Part shown: positions 1-9,246 of the stretch, piece by piece
Layout of the letters: every line of letters starts with the position of its first letter
Position numbering within the stretch: the stretch's first letter is position 1
Assembly: GCA_021828475.1 (NCBI GenBank)
Contig: JAJZIY010000002.1
Coordinates: 62,001 to 126,000 of the forward strand
Direction: 5' to 3'
From: Actinomycetes bacterium
GTDB taxonomy: Bacteria > Actinomycetota > Acidimicrobiia > Acidimicrobiales > Palsa-688
Length of the DNA stretch: 64,000 nt
Notes under the pieces: model-generated
Databases searched by the model: none
What the model saw: only the letters and a program-made list of their open reading frames with translations
Told to the model about the DNA's origin: nothing
Program-made: the position numbers and the translations under genes

Positions 1-666
1 CCCCGTGCCCGAACGCCGGCGCACCGAGTGCTCGCGCTCGAGCCTGTCCAGCGCCTTGTAGGCCAACTCGGCCGACCCCTCGTCCAGCAAGGGCTTGGAG
101 TAGAACTCCAGCTTCGCCCGCGACAGCCGCAAGTGGCCATCCGGGCCGAGGATGTCGGCGCCGAGCTGGCGCGACACCTGAGCCCGCATCACCAGTAAGC
201 CCACTTCGGTCGCCACCAGCAGTGAGGCGTACGCCCCGGGGTCGGCGACACGACCGCCATGGTGCTCCTGCACCCAGCGCTGGGACGAACCCACCAACTC
301 GGCGAACATGGCGTCGGCGGCCGGGGAGCCGTCGGCAACAGAGCGGGCGAAATAGCGCAGCAGGAAAAGCACCACCGGGTGAGCTCCCGGCATCGGCCCG
401 GCACCGGGCTGCCGGCCGTCGAGCAGGATCTCCTCCTTCAGGCGCATGAGGCGGTCCAGTACGTAGGCGTCGCACGCCGCCCGGAGGTCCTCCTTGGAGC
501 CGAAGTGGTGCCGCACCAGACCCAGCGACACACCGGCCTCGGCGGCGATCTCACGCACCGAGGTGCCCTTTATCCCCCTCTCGGCGAAGAGGCTGACAGC
601 GGCGTCGCGTATGCGCGCCCGAGCTGTCATGTCCTCACGGGAAGGCGCACCCAACGGACCGCTCAC
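1..666 (-). CDS. TetR/AcrR family transcriptional regulator, 3' end cut by window edge
   Basis: The reading frame is open to position 1, so the C-terminus lies outside the window; about 222 residues are visible. The N-terminal helix-turn-helix is clear: RDAAVSLFAERGIKGTSV, then REIAAEAGVSLGLVRHHFGS, the usual TetR DNA-binding pattern. The rest is a ligand-binding domain I cannot assign to an inducer. Two starts are possible: GTG at 666 (adds 12 residues, ends in ...PSREDM) or ATG at 630; no strong ribosome site separates them. It lies downstream of the response regulator on the same strand with an 87-bp gap that holds its own candidate operator, so it is probably transcribed alone and autoregulated (inference). 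Confidence 0.85.
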   Translation of the reverse strand, partial: MSGPLGAPSREDMTARARIRDAAVSLFAERGIKGTSVREIAAEAGVSLGLVRHHFGSKEDLRAACDAYVLDRLMRLKEEILLDGRQPGAGPMPGAHPVVLFLLRYFARSVADGSPAADAMFAELVGSSQRWVQEHHGGRVADPGAYASLLVATEVGLLVMRAQVSRQLGADILGPDGHLRLSRAKLEFYSKPLLDEGSAELAYKALDRLEREHSVRRRSGTG

Positions 667-696
667 CCGAACGCCCCTTCACTCAGCTACCAGGCT

Positions 697-735
697 GACT
701 ACACTGTAGCATCGTTGACTGTACGCGTGTATAGG
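697..735. promoter_or_regulatory. candidate TetR operator/promoter region
   Basis: In the gap between the response regulator stop and the TetR gene there is a perfect 9-bp palindrome TACACTGTA (700-708), a second ACTGTA copy at 718-723 exactly 15 bp away, and a partly palindromic TGTACGCGTGTA (721-732). Repeats of this spacing just upstream of a TetR gene usually are its own operator. The link to this TetR is inference. Confidence 0.35.
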
Positions 736-753
736 GTCAGAGGTCAGCCCTGT

Positions 754-1425
754 TCAGCTGTCGTCGCCTGGCCGGACGATCCCCGACTCGTAAGCCAGGA
801 CGATGGCTTGGGCCCGGTCCCGCAGGCCCAGCTTGGCCAGGATGCGCCCGACATGGGTTTTGGTTGTCTGGTCGGCGATGTAGAGCCGGTGACCGATCTC
901 CTGGTTGGACAAGCCCTTGGCCAGCAAGCGGAAGATTTCGTTCTCCCTGGGGGTGAGCTCGCCCAGGTCGGCAGCGGGACGCTCGTCGTGTGCCCGCAGC
1001 CGGGAGAAGTCGGCGATGAGCCGGCGAGTCACCGAAGGCGCCAGCAACGCGTCACCGGCCGCCACGACCCGGACGGCGCGCAACAGGTCGTCGGCTGGGG
1101 CGTCCTTGAGCAGGAAGCCGCTGGCGCCCGCCCGAAGCGCCTCGTACACGTACGCGTCCAGGTCGAAGGTGGTCAGCACCAGCACCCGGGCGTTGATGGC
1201 GGCTGGGTCCGCCAGGATCTGGCGGGTCGCCTCCAGGCCGTCCATCACCGGCATGCGCACGTCCATGAGCACGACATCGGGATGCAGTTGCCGCCACAGC
1301 CCGACCGCTTCGGCTCCGTTGGCCGCCTGGCCGACCACGGCCATGTCCCCTTGCGCCGCGAGCAGCGCGCCGAAGCCCTGGCGCACCATGGCTTGGTCGT
1401 CGGCGACCAAGCACGTGATGGTCAC
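754..1425 (-). CDS. NarL/LuxR-type response regulator
   Basis: 223 residues. Receiver domain at about 3-120 with the acidic pair D9-D10, phospho-acceptor D55 (VVLMDVRMPVMDG) and the conserved K in FLLKDAPADD. A LuxR/NarL helix-turn-helix lies at about 155-215 (LTPRENEIFRLLAKGLSNQE). The GTG start at 1425 overlaps the stop of the upstream kinase gene by 4 bp (GTGA), so the two are translationally coupled and form a two-component pair. The pair is divergent from the export-type operon starting at 2968, a frequent arrangement in which the system controls that operon (inference). Confidence 0.93.
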   Translation of the reverse strand: MTITCLVADDQAMVRQGFGALLAAQGDMAVVGQAANGAEAVGLWRQLHPDVVLMDVRMPVMDGLEATRQILADPAAINARVLVLTTFDLDAYVYEALRAGASGFLLKDAPADDLLRAVRVVAAGDALLAPSVTRRLIADFSRLRAHDERPAADLGELTPRENEIFRLLAKGLSNQEIGHRLYIADQTTKTHVGRILAKLGLRDRAQAIVLAYESGIVRPGDDS

Positions 1426-2798
1426 CGGGGGCCGCTGGCGACCGGCTCTTCCAGCGGCAAGGCGGCGCTCACGACGAACCCCCCGTCGAGAGTGAAAGTG
1501 GCCAGGGACCCGCCGAGCATGCTCACCCGCTCACGCATCCCGACGAGGCCATGACCAGGCCGCCCGGAGGCCAGCCCTGGGACGGGCCCGGCGGGAGCGC
1601 CGTTGGCCACCTGCAGCCGCAACTCTTGGGCGACCCGCTCCACCCGTACCTCGACGGCGGCGCCGGGGGCATGGCGTCCGGCGTTGGACAGCGCTTCCTG
1701 CAAGATGCGATAGGCACACACCCCCACGCTGGGCGGCACGGGACCGGTGTCGTCCGCCATGGCCAGGCTGACCGGCATCCCCGCCCGCCGGCTGGCCGAC
1801 ACCAAGGTGGCGACGTCGTGGAGCGCCGGCTGGGGGGCGCGGTCAACGGGAGCGTCGTTGCGCAGCACGCCAAGCAGCCGGCGCATGTCGGTGAGCGCCG
1901 TCCGGGCCTGAGCGCTGATCGAGCCCAGTTCGCCGAGCGCAGAGTCGGGTAGGTCACCGACGCGGTACCGAGCCGTTTCGGCTTGCACGGCTATGAGCGA
2001 CAAGTGGTGTGCAACCACGTCGTGGAGCTCCCGGGCGATCCGGTTGCGCTCGGCCAGCACGGCGCCCCGGGCCTCCTCCTGCTCACGCCGCGCGGTCTGG
2101 GTGGCCAGCGCCAGCTGCGACCGGGCATGGACGTCGAGAGCGATGGTCACCGCCAGCAGCACCACGGCGAAGACGGTGAAACGGCCCAAGCCCGGTCCGG
2201 TCCATTGCCACAGCGGGTACAAGGTGGCAGCGGCCATTGTCCACCGGGCCGGCCGGCGCCGCCCCACCGCTGCCAGGAGGAACAACAGCGGCTCGACTGG
2301 GCCGAGGGACACCTGGGCTGGGAGGAACGGGACGAGCACGCACCACACGAGCCCGATCCGCCAGGCCATGAGGGGCCGCGCGGCGGCCAGGAGCAGGGCC
2401 CCCAATCCGACCAGCAGAGCGGGCAGGTCGAGGGCCACGAAGCCGGGCGAACCCATGACCAACGACGGCAGCCGGACCACGACCGGTTCGCTCGGTTGTA
2501 GGACCCCGAAGAGGCTCAGGGCCTCGCCGACGGTGAACAAGGCGGCCAGCACCAGCAGCGCGCCGCCTATCCCCACCGCCACGCGACGCAGACGCCGGAT
2601 GGCCAGGGCGGGCCGCGGCCGCCCCGGCTCGGGGCGCACGAGGGTCTCGGCCAGGCCGTCGGCCACGACCCGGGCCAGCCGGAGGACCGGTGCCCGGGGG
2701 AAGACACGGTCCGCCGGAGCCGCGTCCAACCGGTCGCGCGCTCCCGGAACCTGGCGGCCGGGGCTCATCGCAGTGGCGTGGGACCGCCCAGTCGACAT
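1422..2798 (-). CDS. sensor histidine kinase of the HisKA_3/NarX type
   Basis: 458 residues from ATG 2798. The N-terminal half has several hydrophobic segments (for example GIGGALLVLAALFTVG and ALLVGLGALLLAA), so it is an integral membrane sensor without a recognisable input domain. The dimerisation/phospho-acceptor motif is ELHDVVAHHLSLIAVQAE (histidine in ELHDVVAHH), typical of kinases paired with NarL regulators, and the ATPase domain shows LQEALSNAGRHAPG and GHGLVGMRERV. A much longer open frame runs upstream on this strand to 4469, but it is antisense to the export operon and is not coding. The 3' end overlaps the response regulator start. Confidence 0.92.
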   Translation of the reverse strand: MSTGRSHATAMSPGRQVPGARDRLDAAPADRVFPRAPVLRLARVVADGLAETLVRPEPGRPRPALAIRRLRRVAVGIGGALLVLAALFTVGEALSLFGVLQPSEPVVVRLPSLVMGSPGFVALDLPALLVGLGALLLAAARPLMAWRIGLVWCVLVPFLPAQVSLGPVEPLLFLLAAVGRRRPARWTMAAATLYPLWQWTGPGLGRFTVFAVVLLAVTIALDVHARSQLALATQTARREQEEARGAVLAERNRIARELHDVVAHHLSLIAVQAETARYRVGDLPDSALGELGSISAQARTALTDMRRLLGVLRNDAPVDRAPQPALHDVATLVSASRRAGMPVSLAMADDTGPVPPSVGVCAYRILQEALSNAGRHAPGAAVEVRVERVAQELRLQVANGAPAGPVPGLASGRPGHGLVGMRERVSMLGGSLATFTLDGGFVVSAALPLEEPVASGPR

Positions 2799-2891
2799 CG
2801 CCCCGATGGTACGCCCGGGTCGGCGGTCCCCGCTGTAGCCCAATGGGTTGAGGTACTTCGGTATGACGGGGCCCCGGGTGCGGCCAGTCGT

Positions 2892-2904
2892 CCACCTACG
2901 GTGG
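2892..2904. promoter_or_regulatory. inverted repeat in the divergent kinase/lipoprotein promoter region
   Basis: CCACC-TAC-GGTGG is a 5-bp inverted repeat with a 3-bp centre, 64 bp before the lipoprotein start and 94 bp from the kinase start. It could be the binding site of the adjacent response regulator. Only its position and symmetry support this. Confidence 0.3.
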
Positions 2905-2967
2905 CAGGACGAAAATGGCTCCTCGTCGTGACGACGGCGACTGGAGACGGTCCCTAGCGTCGGCGCC

Positions 2968-3564
2968 ATGGCACTGCACCCTCCAACCCGCCTCGGCGGG
3001 CTCCTGTCGACGCTCGGCCGCCGTCCCCTCAGAGCCGGGCATCGGTGCACCCTGATCGCCGCCGGCCTGCTGGTGGCCGGCGTTGTCAGTGGCTGCGGCG
3101 GAGGCGGCTCGACGCCCAAGGTGGCCAGCCTGGGCCGGCACGCCACGACGACCACCACGCAGGCGCCGGCCGTGCCTGGCCAGCCCAGCCCGGCCACCGA
3201 GTACGCCGACGGGCTCAGGTACGCCAAGTGCATGCGGGCCCATGGGGAACCGAGTTTCCCCGATCCGCAGAACCCGGGCGGGTTTTCCTCGGCCGAGCTC
3301 CAGAGCCTCCACCCCAGCGCCCCGCAATTTGCCGCGGCCAACTCCGCCTGCGCCCACCTGTTACCCAATGGCGGACAGTTCATGCCGTCCCAGATCCAGG
3401 TGTTCGAGCAACGGGGCCTGGCCCTGGCCCGTTGCATGCGGGCCCACGGGATCGTCAACTTCCCCGACCCGGGGATGCAGGCCAACGGACAGGCCACCTT
3501 CGACTTCAGCCACGTCGACATGGGCAGCCCCCAATACCTCAAAGCGATGAGCGAGTGCCAGTGA
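2968..3564 (+). CDS. secreted lipoprotein with two CMRAHG motifs
   Basis: 198 residues. A basic N-terminus and hydrophobic stretch (CTLIAAGLLVAGVVSGC) end in a lipobox-like VSGC followed by glycines, so the mature protein is probably lipid-anchored outside the membrane. Two repeats share the pattern CMRAHG-x(3)-FPDP (CMRAHGEPSFPDP and CMRAHGIVNFPDP) and a further cysteine ends the protein (MSECQ). I know this repeat pattern from actinobacterial lipoproteins located before peptidoglycan-binding/ABC transporter genes; its function is not established. It is the first gene of a four-gene operon, and its stop overlaps the next start by 4 bp. Confidence 0.85.
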   Translation: MALHPPTRLGGLLSTLGRRPLRAGHRCTLIAAGLLVAGVVSGCGGGGSTPKVASLGRHATTTTTQAPAVPGQPSPATEYADGLRYAKCMRAHGEPSFPDPQNPGGFSSAELQSLHPSAPQFAAANSACAHLLPNGGQFMPSQIQVFEQRGLALARCMRAHGIVNFPDPGMQANGQATFDFSHVDMGSPQYLKAMSECQ

Positions 3565-4691
3565 ACGATCGAAGCGGCCCGTCCTCGGGCAACGAGGCGG
3601 TCGGCACGGCTCCCCCTCGCCGTGGTCGCCCGGTGGTGGTGGGCATTACTGCGGTTGCCCTGGTCGCGCTGGTCATCGCAGCCTGGTTGGCGGTGGCCTA
3701 CCGCCACCCGAGGGTGGCCGCTGCCGGGCCACCCTCTGCCACCGGCCTGGCCAGGGTGCGCCGCCAGACCATCGTTGCCCAGACGGAGCTGAGTGCCACT
3801 CTCGGCTACGCCGGCAGCTACACCGTGGTCAACCACACCGTCGGCTCGGCCTACACCTCCCTGGCCTCCGTCGGCGCCACCGTCGCCGACGGCCAGGTCC
3901 TCTACCGGGTGGACAACATCCCGGTCGTTCTCCTGTACGGAGGCGTGCCCGCCTACCGCAGCCTCCAGGACGGGGCGCGCGGCCCCGACGTGGCCCAGCT
4001 CAACGCAGACCTGGTCGCCCTGGGCGACGCCGGGCCGGCGGCGGGCGCACTGGCCGGTTCGGACGACTTCGGCGCCGCAACCCGGACGGCGCTCCGGCGT
4101 CTGCAGGCAGCCGAAGGTCTGCCTGTCACGGGGACCTTGCCGCTCGGCTCGGTCGTTTTCCTGCCTTCCGCCGCTCGGGTCACGTCCGACCGGGCCACCC
4201 TGGGCGCCCCAGCCAACGTCGGCGACCCGGTGCTGTCCGCCACCTCGACAGCCCGGGAGGTGACCATCGCCCTCGACGCCTCCCAGGAAGCGGAGCTCCG
4301 GACCGGCAACGCCGTCACCATCACCCTGCCGGACGGTACGACGACACCGGGAACGGTCGTCTCGGTCGGGACGGTAGCAACCTCGGGCGGGACCTCGGCG
4401 ACGGTGCCCGTGCTCGTCCGGCCGACTGATCCGGCCGCCACGGGCAAGTGGGACCAGGCCCCGGTGCAAGTGGCGGTCACCACAGCCACGGCCACGAACG
4501 CCACGGTGGTGCCCGTCGACGCCTTGCTCGCTCTGGCCGGAGGCGGGTACGGCGTCGAAGTGGCTCAGGGCAGAGGTCGACGCAAGTTGGTCGGTGTGAG
4601 CCTGGGCCTCTTCGACGACGCCGCCGGCCTGGTCCAGGTGAGGCGGTCAAGGCTGCGGCCGGGCCAGCGCGTGGTGGTCCCGGGGGCGTGA
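3561..4691 (+). CDS. membrane-anchored peptidoglycan-binding / membrane-fusion-like protein
   Basis: 376 residues from GTG 3561, which overlaps the lipoprotein stop (GTGA). One N-terminal membrane segment ([23 protein letters not shown], residues about 24-46) anchors an extracytoplasmic protein. The middle carries a PG_binding_1-like helical segment ([20 protein letters not shown]), and the C-terminal half resembles the beta-barrel and hairpin parts of periplasmic adaptor proteins ([38 protein letters not shown]). It probably links the MacB-like permease to the cell wall or substrate. The stop overlaps the ATPase start by 4 bp. Confidence 0.85.
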   Translation: MNDRSGPSSGNEAVGTAPPRRGRPVVVGITAVALVALVIAAWLAVAYRHPRVAAAGPPSATGLARVRRQTIVAQTELSATLGYAGSYTVVNHTVGSAYTSLASVGATVADGQVLYRVDNIPVVLLYGGVPAYRSLQDGARGPDVAQLNADLVALGDAGPAAGALAGSDDFGAATRTALRRLQAAEGLPVTGTLPLGSVVFLPSAARVTSDRATLGAPANVGDPVLSATSTAREVTIALDASQEAELRTGNAVTITLPDGTTTPGTVVSVGTVATSGGTSATVPVLVRPTDPAATGKWDQAPVQVAVTTATATNATVVPVDALLALAGGGYGVEVAQGRGRRKLVGVSLGLFDDAAGLVQVRRSRLRPGQRVVVPGA

Positions 4692-5413
4692 GCACGGCGG
4701 AGCCTGCGGCTTGGACTGCGGCGTCGGTCGAGCCGGTCCTGGAACTCGAGGGGGTGACCAAGGTGTACCCCGGCGCTCCCCCGGTGGTGGCGCTCGACAA
4801 CGTGAGCTACACCATTGGGGCCGGCGAACTGGTAGCCATCGTCGGGCCGTCCGGATCAGGCAAGACGACCCTGCTTCATGTCATGGGCACCCTGGACCGG
4901 CCGACGGCGGGACGGGTACGCCTGGGTGGCATCGACGTGGGGGGTATGACCGACCGGGAGCTCGCCGCCGTGCGCGCGACCTCGGTCGGGTTCGTGTTCC
5001 AGGAGTTCTTCCTGGCCGAGCACCGCAGCGCACTGGACAACGTGGCTGACGGCCTCCTCTACGCAGGTGTGGCTCGGGCGGAGCGGCGCCACCGGGCCAT
5101 GGAGGCACTGGATCGCGTGGGCCTGTCCGACAGGGCATCGGCCCGGCCCACGCAGCTCTCCGGCGGCCAGCGCCAGCGGGTGGCGGTGGCTCGAGCGCTG
5201 GTGGCCCGGCCGGCGCTCCTGCTGGCCGACGAGCCGACGGGCAACCTCGACACCGCTACCGGCCTTTCCATCCTGTCGCTGTTCGAGGAGCTCCACGGCG
5301 AGGGCGCCACCATCCTCGTGGTCACCCACGACCAGGCCCTCGCCGGCCGCCTCCCCCGGCGCATCGTGATGCTCGACGGCCGCGCCATCCTCGACACCGG
5401 AGACGGCCGGTGA
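4688..5413 (+). CDS. ABC transporter ATPase, MacB/LolD type
   Basis: 241 residues from GTG 4688. Walker [11 protein letters not shown]-loop [11 protein letters not shown], signature [15 protein letters not shown], Walker [14 protein letters not shown] and the H-loop VVTHDQ are all intact. The [12 protein letters not shown] wording is typical of the MacB/LolD/FtsE branch, which powers mechanotransmission permeases and not importers. Start and stop both overlap neighbours by 4 bp, so its synthesis is coupled to the adaptor and the permease. Confidence 0.95.
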   Translation: MSTAEPAAWTAASVEPVLELEGVTKVYPGAPPVVALDNVSYTIGAGELVAIVGPSGSGKTTLLHVMGTLDRPTAGRVRLGGIDVGGMTDRELAAVRATSVGFVFQEFFLAEHRSALDNVADGLLYAGVARAERRHRAMEALDRVGLSDRASARPTQLSGGQRQRVAVARALVARPALLLADEPTGNLDTATGLSILSLFEELHGEGATILVVTHDQALAGRLPRRIVMLDGRAILDTGDGR

Positions 5414-6612
5414 GAGGCCGGCGGGCGCCGGCACTGCGCCTGCTGCCAGCGGACCTGCTCCGGCTGTCCGGATTGGGCCTGGGCACCCGCCGGCTGCGCT
5501 CGGCGCTGTCCACCCTGGGCATCGCCATCGGGGTGGGGGCCATCGTGGCAGTGCTCGGCCTGTCCCAGTCGTCGTCGGCCGGGCTGCGCCGAGAGATCAG
5601 CGCGCTGGGCACCAACCTGCTGACCGTCGGCCCGGGACAAACCCCTGAGGGCACCCAGGGCCAGCTGCCGGAGACAGCGCCGGCCATGATCGGGCGCATC
5701 GCTCCCGTCCGCACAGTGGAGGACACCGGACAGGTGCCCGTCGACGTGTACCGCAACCCGTTCATCCCCACCGTCGAGTCCAACGCCCTGGCTGTGGAAG
5801 CCACCAGCCTGGGCCTGCTCTCCACGGTCGGGACCGGTATGGCTTTCGGCGCCTGGCTCAACCGTGCCACGGCCCAGGAGCCGGTGGTGGTGCTGGGCGC
5901 CGCCGCCGCTACGCGCCTGGGCATCGACCGGGTGTTCCCCGGGGAGCGGGTGTGGCTGGGTGACCATTGGTTCTACGTGAGCGGCGCCCTGCGGCCGGCG
6001 CCGCTCACCCCCGAGATCGACAGCTCGGTGCTGATCGGTTATCCGGCGGCCGAGCGGTACCTCGGCTTCAACGGTCATCCCACCGAGGTGTACGTCCGGA
6101 CGGCGCCGAGCCAGGTCAACGCCGTAGACGGGGTGCTGGCCGCCACGGCCAATCCCCACCACCCCGACGAGGTGGCGGTAAGTCAGCCGTCCGCCGCCCT
6201 GGTGGCGGAGGCGGACGCCAGCGCCACCCTGGACAGCCTGCTCCTCGGGCTGGGTGGCGTGGCGCTGCTGGTGGGTGCCATCGGGGTGGCCAACGTCATG
6301 GCCATCGCCGTGCTGGAACGCCGCTCCGAGATCGGGCTGCGACGGGCCCTCGGGGCGACCCGGGCCGACATCGCAGCGCAATTCCTGGCTGAGTCGGTGC
6401 TGCTGTCGCTGGTCGGCGGCGCCGCCGGCATCGTGCTCGGTGCCGGAGCGACAGCCGTCTATGCCAGCACCCGGGGCTGGCCGGTGGTGGTCCCGGCCAC
6501 GGCCTGGGCGGGCTCAATCGGCCTCACACTGGTCGTGGGCGTGGTCGCCGGCATCCTGCCCGCTGTCCGAGCAGCCCGGATGTCGCCGACCAGGGCCCTG
6601 TGGAGCATCTAG
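5410..6612 (+). CDS. ABC transporter permease, MacB/FtsX type
   Basis: 400 residues from GTG 5410, overlapping the ATPase stop. Layout is that of MacB: one N-terminal membrane helix ([19 protein letters not shown]), a large extracytoplasmic MacB_PCD-like domain (about 50-265), then three helices near the C-terminus ([59 protein letters not shown]). The [11 protein letters not shown] cytoplasmic coupling loop is present. Together with the upstream genes it forms a lipoprotein-adaptor-ATPase-permease complex; substrate unknown. Confidence 0.93.
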   Translation: MRGRRAPALRLLPADLLRLSGLGLGTRRLRSALSTLGIAIGVGAIVAVLGLSQSSSAGLRREISALGTNLLTVGPGQTPEGTQGQLPETAPAMIGRIAPVRTVEDTGQVPVDVYRNPFIPTVESNALAVEATSLGLLSTVGTGMAFGAWLNRATAQEPVVVLGAAAATRLGIDRVFPGERVWLGDHWFYVSGALRPAPLTPEIDSSVLIGYPAAERYLGFNGHPTEVYVRTAPSQVNAVDGVLAATANPHHPDEVAVSQPSAALVAEADASATLDSLLLGLGGVALLVGAIGVANVMAIAVLERRSEIGLRRALGATRADIAAQFLAESVLLSLVGGAAGIVLGAGATAVYASTRGWPVVVPATAWAGSIGLTLVVGVVAGILPAVRAARMSPTRALWSI

Positions 6613-6617
6613 TCCCA

Positions 6618-6650
6618 GTGACCCCCGTGCTCCCCTGCGGGCCGGGTCAC
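6618..6650. terminator. possible bidirectional hairpin between convergent genes
   Basis: GTGACCC (6618-6624) pairs with GGGTCAC (6644-6650) across a GC-rich loop, just after the permease stop and before the end of the convergent LarA-like gene. No T-run follows. Confidence 0.35.
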
Positions 6651-6775
6651 CTTCCTCGTAGCAGCCGGTCGTCCACCTTGCGGCTCAGAAGGCACTTGCA
6701 GGGGCGCTAGAGCCGTTGCGATCACCGTGCGGCGAGGCAGTCGCCCATCGCACTGGCGACATCCATGTCGGCCCT

Positions 6776-8053
6776 TCAGCGGACCGCCTGGCCGGCACCA
6801 AAAAAGAGCAGGCCCCCAATGGCCTGTAGCTCACCGGCACCGGAAAAACCAGCCCGCAGGCCTTCACCCACCAACTCGTAGCCAGCCTCGACGGCTGCGC
6901 CGACCAGGTTGGCAGACAGAGCCAGGTGAGTGACTTCCAGTGTGTTTGACATCGCCACGACACGAGGGCTGTCCGCCCATCGACCGACCACCGAGCCGAG
7001 GCACAGCTCGAGGGCCTCTTCGTCGGTCGCCACCACGAGTGGCAGGCGTGCCCCCGAGAGCACCTTCGAAGCCCGCGCATTGGCGTACGTGTAGGCCCAG
7101 TCGACCTTGTCCCTCAACCTGGCGGTGACGACGTCCGCCGCCCCAACCCCGATGGCGTTGCCCCCTGCGTCCGTGCGCAGGTCCAGCACCGCGAGGTGAC
7201 CGACGCGGGTGGCCGGCGCCAACAGGGGGTCCGGGAACCGTCCCGTGACATTGGGGTCCATGCCCGATCCGGAGACCGTCTTGCCCATCTCCCTGATCAG
7301 CAGCACGTCCACATCGCTGAACGGGAGCCGGCCGAAATGCCCCCAGGCCTCCTGGAGCAGGCGTCGGTCGCCTGCGACGATGGCGTCTCCAGGCACCACT
7401 TCGGCCCGGACAAGGCGGTGCCAGGTGTCCTCGACCAGGGCGACGCCGAAGGGGACCCGCAGGGTGCTGAGCACCAGTGCCGCCGCTTCGGGCAGGACCT
7501 CACCGAACGCACGGAAGCCGGCACTGTGCAATGCGGACGCCCCGACCTCCTTGCCCAACCCGATGGTGAGCATCTTCGTGAGGCCGCTCTCGACATCGCC
7601 TCTGAAGTCGGTATGAGGCTTCACCCGGTTGACCGGGACCACGGCATCACACTCGAGCGCAGCCGTGGACAGGTAGACAGGCAGGCCGCTTCGTAGCCGG
7701 CCCACGAGGCGCACGTCCATGGAAGCGTCCACCTCCGCCCCCATCTCTTCCGGCCGGATCCCGAGACCCCGCAGCACGTCCGCCTGCCCGGCGCTCGTCG
7801 CCCCACCGTGAGAACCCATGGCGGGCACCAGTACCGGGCGGGCCCCTGCCTCCCGGAGGACGCCCACGACCGCCCCGACCACCTCAGCCAGGCGGGCTAT
7901 CCCGCGGCTCCCGACCGCGACCCCCACCCTCGCCCCAGGTCGGAGCTGTCGCGCCGCTTCAGCCAGCGACCGGCTCAGCTCGGCCGCCGAGAAGTGGTCC
8001 TCCGGCGGCCGAACGAGCACCTCCGACCACTCGAAGTCCCCTGCAGCTGTCAT
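6776..8053 (-). CDS. LarA-like (DUF2088) domain protein
   Basis: 425 residues. It resembles the lactate-racemase (LarA)/DUF2088 family: an N-terminal half with GVAVGSRGIARLAEVVGAVV and the glycine/histidine motif MGSHGGATSAGQ, and a middle section NRVKPHTDFRGDVESGLTKM with further conserved histidine and aspartate. In LarA these regions hold the Ni-pincer cofactor. This gene stands alone, with no larB/larC/larE in view, so an active lactate racemase is doubtful and it is better called a LarA-like protein of unknown substrate. It is convergent with the export operon. Confidence 0.75.
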   Translation of the reverse strand: MTAAGDFEWSEVLVRPPEDHFSAAELSRSLAEAARQLRPGARVGVAVGSRGIARLAEVVGAVVGVLREAGARPVLVPAMGSHGGATSAGQADVLRGLGIRPEEMGAEVDASMDVRLVGRLRSGLPVYLSTAALECDAVVPVNRVKPHTDFRGDVESGLTKMLTIGLGKEVGASALHSAGFRAFGEVLPEAAALVLSTLRVPFGVALVEDTWHRLVRAEVVPGDAIVAGDRRLLQEAWGHFGRLPFSDVDVLLIREMGKTVSGSGMDPNVTGRFPDPLLAPATRVGHLAVLDLRTDAGGNAIGVGAADVVTARLRDKVDWAYTYANARASKVLSGARLPLVVATDEEALELCLGSVVGRWADSPRVVAMSNTLEVTHLALSANLVGAAVEAGYELVGEGLRAGFSGAGELQAIGGLLFFGAGQAVR

Positions 8054-8344
8054 TGGCGTCTCGTCAACCTAGCCGGAAAGGCGCTCGTCCAGGCTGGCGT
8101 CGGCGCATGGGCGTATTCTGCTCCTGGCGGGGGGTGACCCACAGACAACCCGTCGCTCGGTCCTCCACCGGCCCCAAAGGCCGCGGACGGCGAGGGCGCG
8201 GTCGGGACGTCGTCGTCGGCGCGCTCAGCGGACGTGCTGCTCTAGCAGGTGAAACAGGCTTAGGGACCGCTGCCCGGCCGTGCCAACGTGAACCCGCCTA
8301 AGGTTGGACCAGAGGCTGACCTCATACCGGCCGGTGAAGGACCC

Positions 8345-8350
8345 GATAAT
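8345..8350 (+). promoter_or_regulatory. -10 box GATAAT placing a leaderless GTG start
   Basis: GATAAT lies 6 bp before GTG 8357 and fits a -10 element whose transcript would begin at or next to that GTG. No convincing -35 is visible. Confidence 0.4.
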
Positions 8351-8356
8351 GTACGA

Positions 8357-9193
8357 GTGGGCAGATTGACGACCGCGGTGGTAAAGCTCTACCGGACTGC
8401 AACCTTGTCCCAGCGCCTGGCCCTCATAGTCGTTGTCTCCGTCGTAGGCTCGGCAGCCTTCTGCTACACGGGCTACGCCGTGATCGGCCTGCCTGTCCTG
8501 TCAGGGGGCGTCGGGGGCATGGTCGCCTTCTGGGCCCCCATCGTGACCCCGGCCGTGGTGGCCCCGATGGTCATGCGCCCGCTCGAACGGGCCAACCGCC
8601 GGGCGCTGGTACTGCTGGGCCAGGTCGAGCAGGCACGCGCGACGCTTGCCGCCGAGATGGTCGAGCGCCAACGGGCGCAGGAGCGCCTCGAGCACGAGGT
8701 CAGCCACGATCACCTCACAGGTGTCCTCAACCGGCGCGGCTTCTTCCAAGCCTGCCAGTCCAGGCCCGCAGTCCCGATGACCCTGTGCACGGTTGACGTG
8801 GACCAGTTCAAGGCGATCAACGACAGCCTCGGCCACATGGCGGGGGACATGGTGCTCTGTGCGCTTGCAGAAGCGTTGCTGGCGTGTGCCGGCGAAGGCG
8901 CCTGGGTAGGCCGCCTAGGAGGGGACGAGTTCGTCGTCCTCGATCCCGACCCGTCGGCGGGCCGCATTGTCGCCCAGTGCATGGCCGGATGGCAGGTGGT
9001 ACTGGGGGAGGGTGTCTCATGCTGGGTCGGGGCGTCGGTGGGCACCAGCTTCCTCGAGGCAGGGGCGTCGGTCGACCAGGCGCTCAGTGCTGCTGACCGG
9101 GCGATGTTCCGGCACAAGAGGGCGCGTGCCACGGACCGCGACCTGTTGGCCTCCCCGGCTCCCAGGCTCGCGGAAGCCGAGATCGCCACCTGA
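8357..9193 (+). CDS. membrane-anchored diguanylate cyclase (GGDEF)
   Basis: 278 residues. Two N-terminal hydrophobic segments (LALIVVVSVVGSAAFCYTG and GGVGGMVAFWAPIVTPAVVA) and a coiled linker precede a GGDEF domain. The active site GGDEF is intact at about 188-192 (GRLGGDEFVVL), and the substrate-binding DVDQFKAINDSLGHMAGD is present, so it should make cyclic di-GMP. A start at GTG 8288 would add 23 codons, but those have low GC at third positions and no ribosome site, whereas GTG 8357 sits just behind a GATAAT box. I therefore prefer a leaderless start at 8357. No RxxD inhibitory site is evident. Confidence 0.88.
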   Translation: MGRLTTAVVKLYRTATLSQRLALIVVVSVVGSAAFCYTGYAVIGLPVLSGGVGGMVAFWAPIVTPAVVAPMVMRPLERANRRALVLLGQVEQARATLAAEMVERQRAQERLEHEVSHDHLTGVLNRRGFFQACQSRPAVPMTLCTVDVDQFKAINDSLGHMAGDMVLCALAEALLACAGEGAWVGRLGGDEFVVLDPDPSAGRIVAQCMAGWQVVLGEGVSCWVGASVGTSFLEAGASVDQALSAADRAMFRHKRARATDRDLLASPAPRLAEAEIAT

Positions 9194-9246
9194 GCTAAAC
9201 CGCTCTCACGGTCTGCACTGGCCCCGGGCGGCCGGTCGCTAGCGCT

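Noticed and set aside
259-1554. 431-codon plus-strand open frame
   Set aside because: Antisense to the TetR and response-regulator genes; composition is that of a GC-rich shadow frame.
2799-4469. Minus-strand extension of the histidine kinase frame to 1015 residues
   Set aside because: It is antisense to the lipoprotein and adaptor genes and has no domain similarity before the ATG at 2798.
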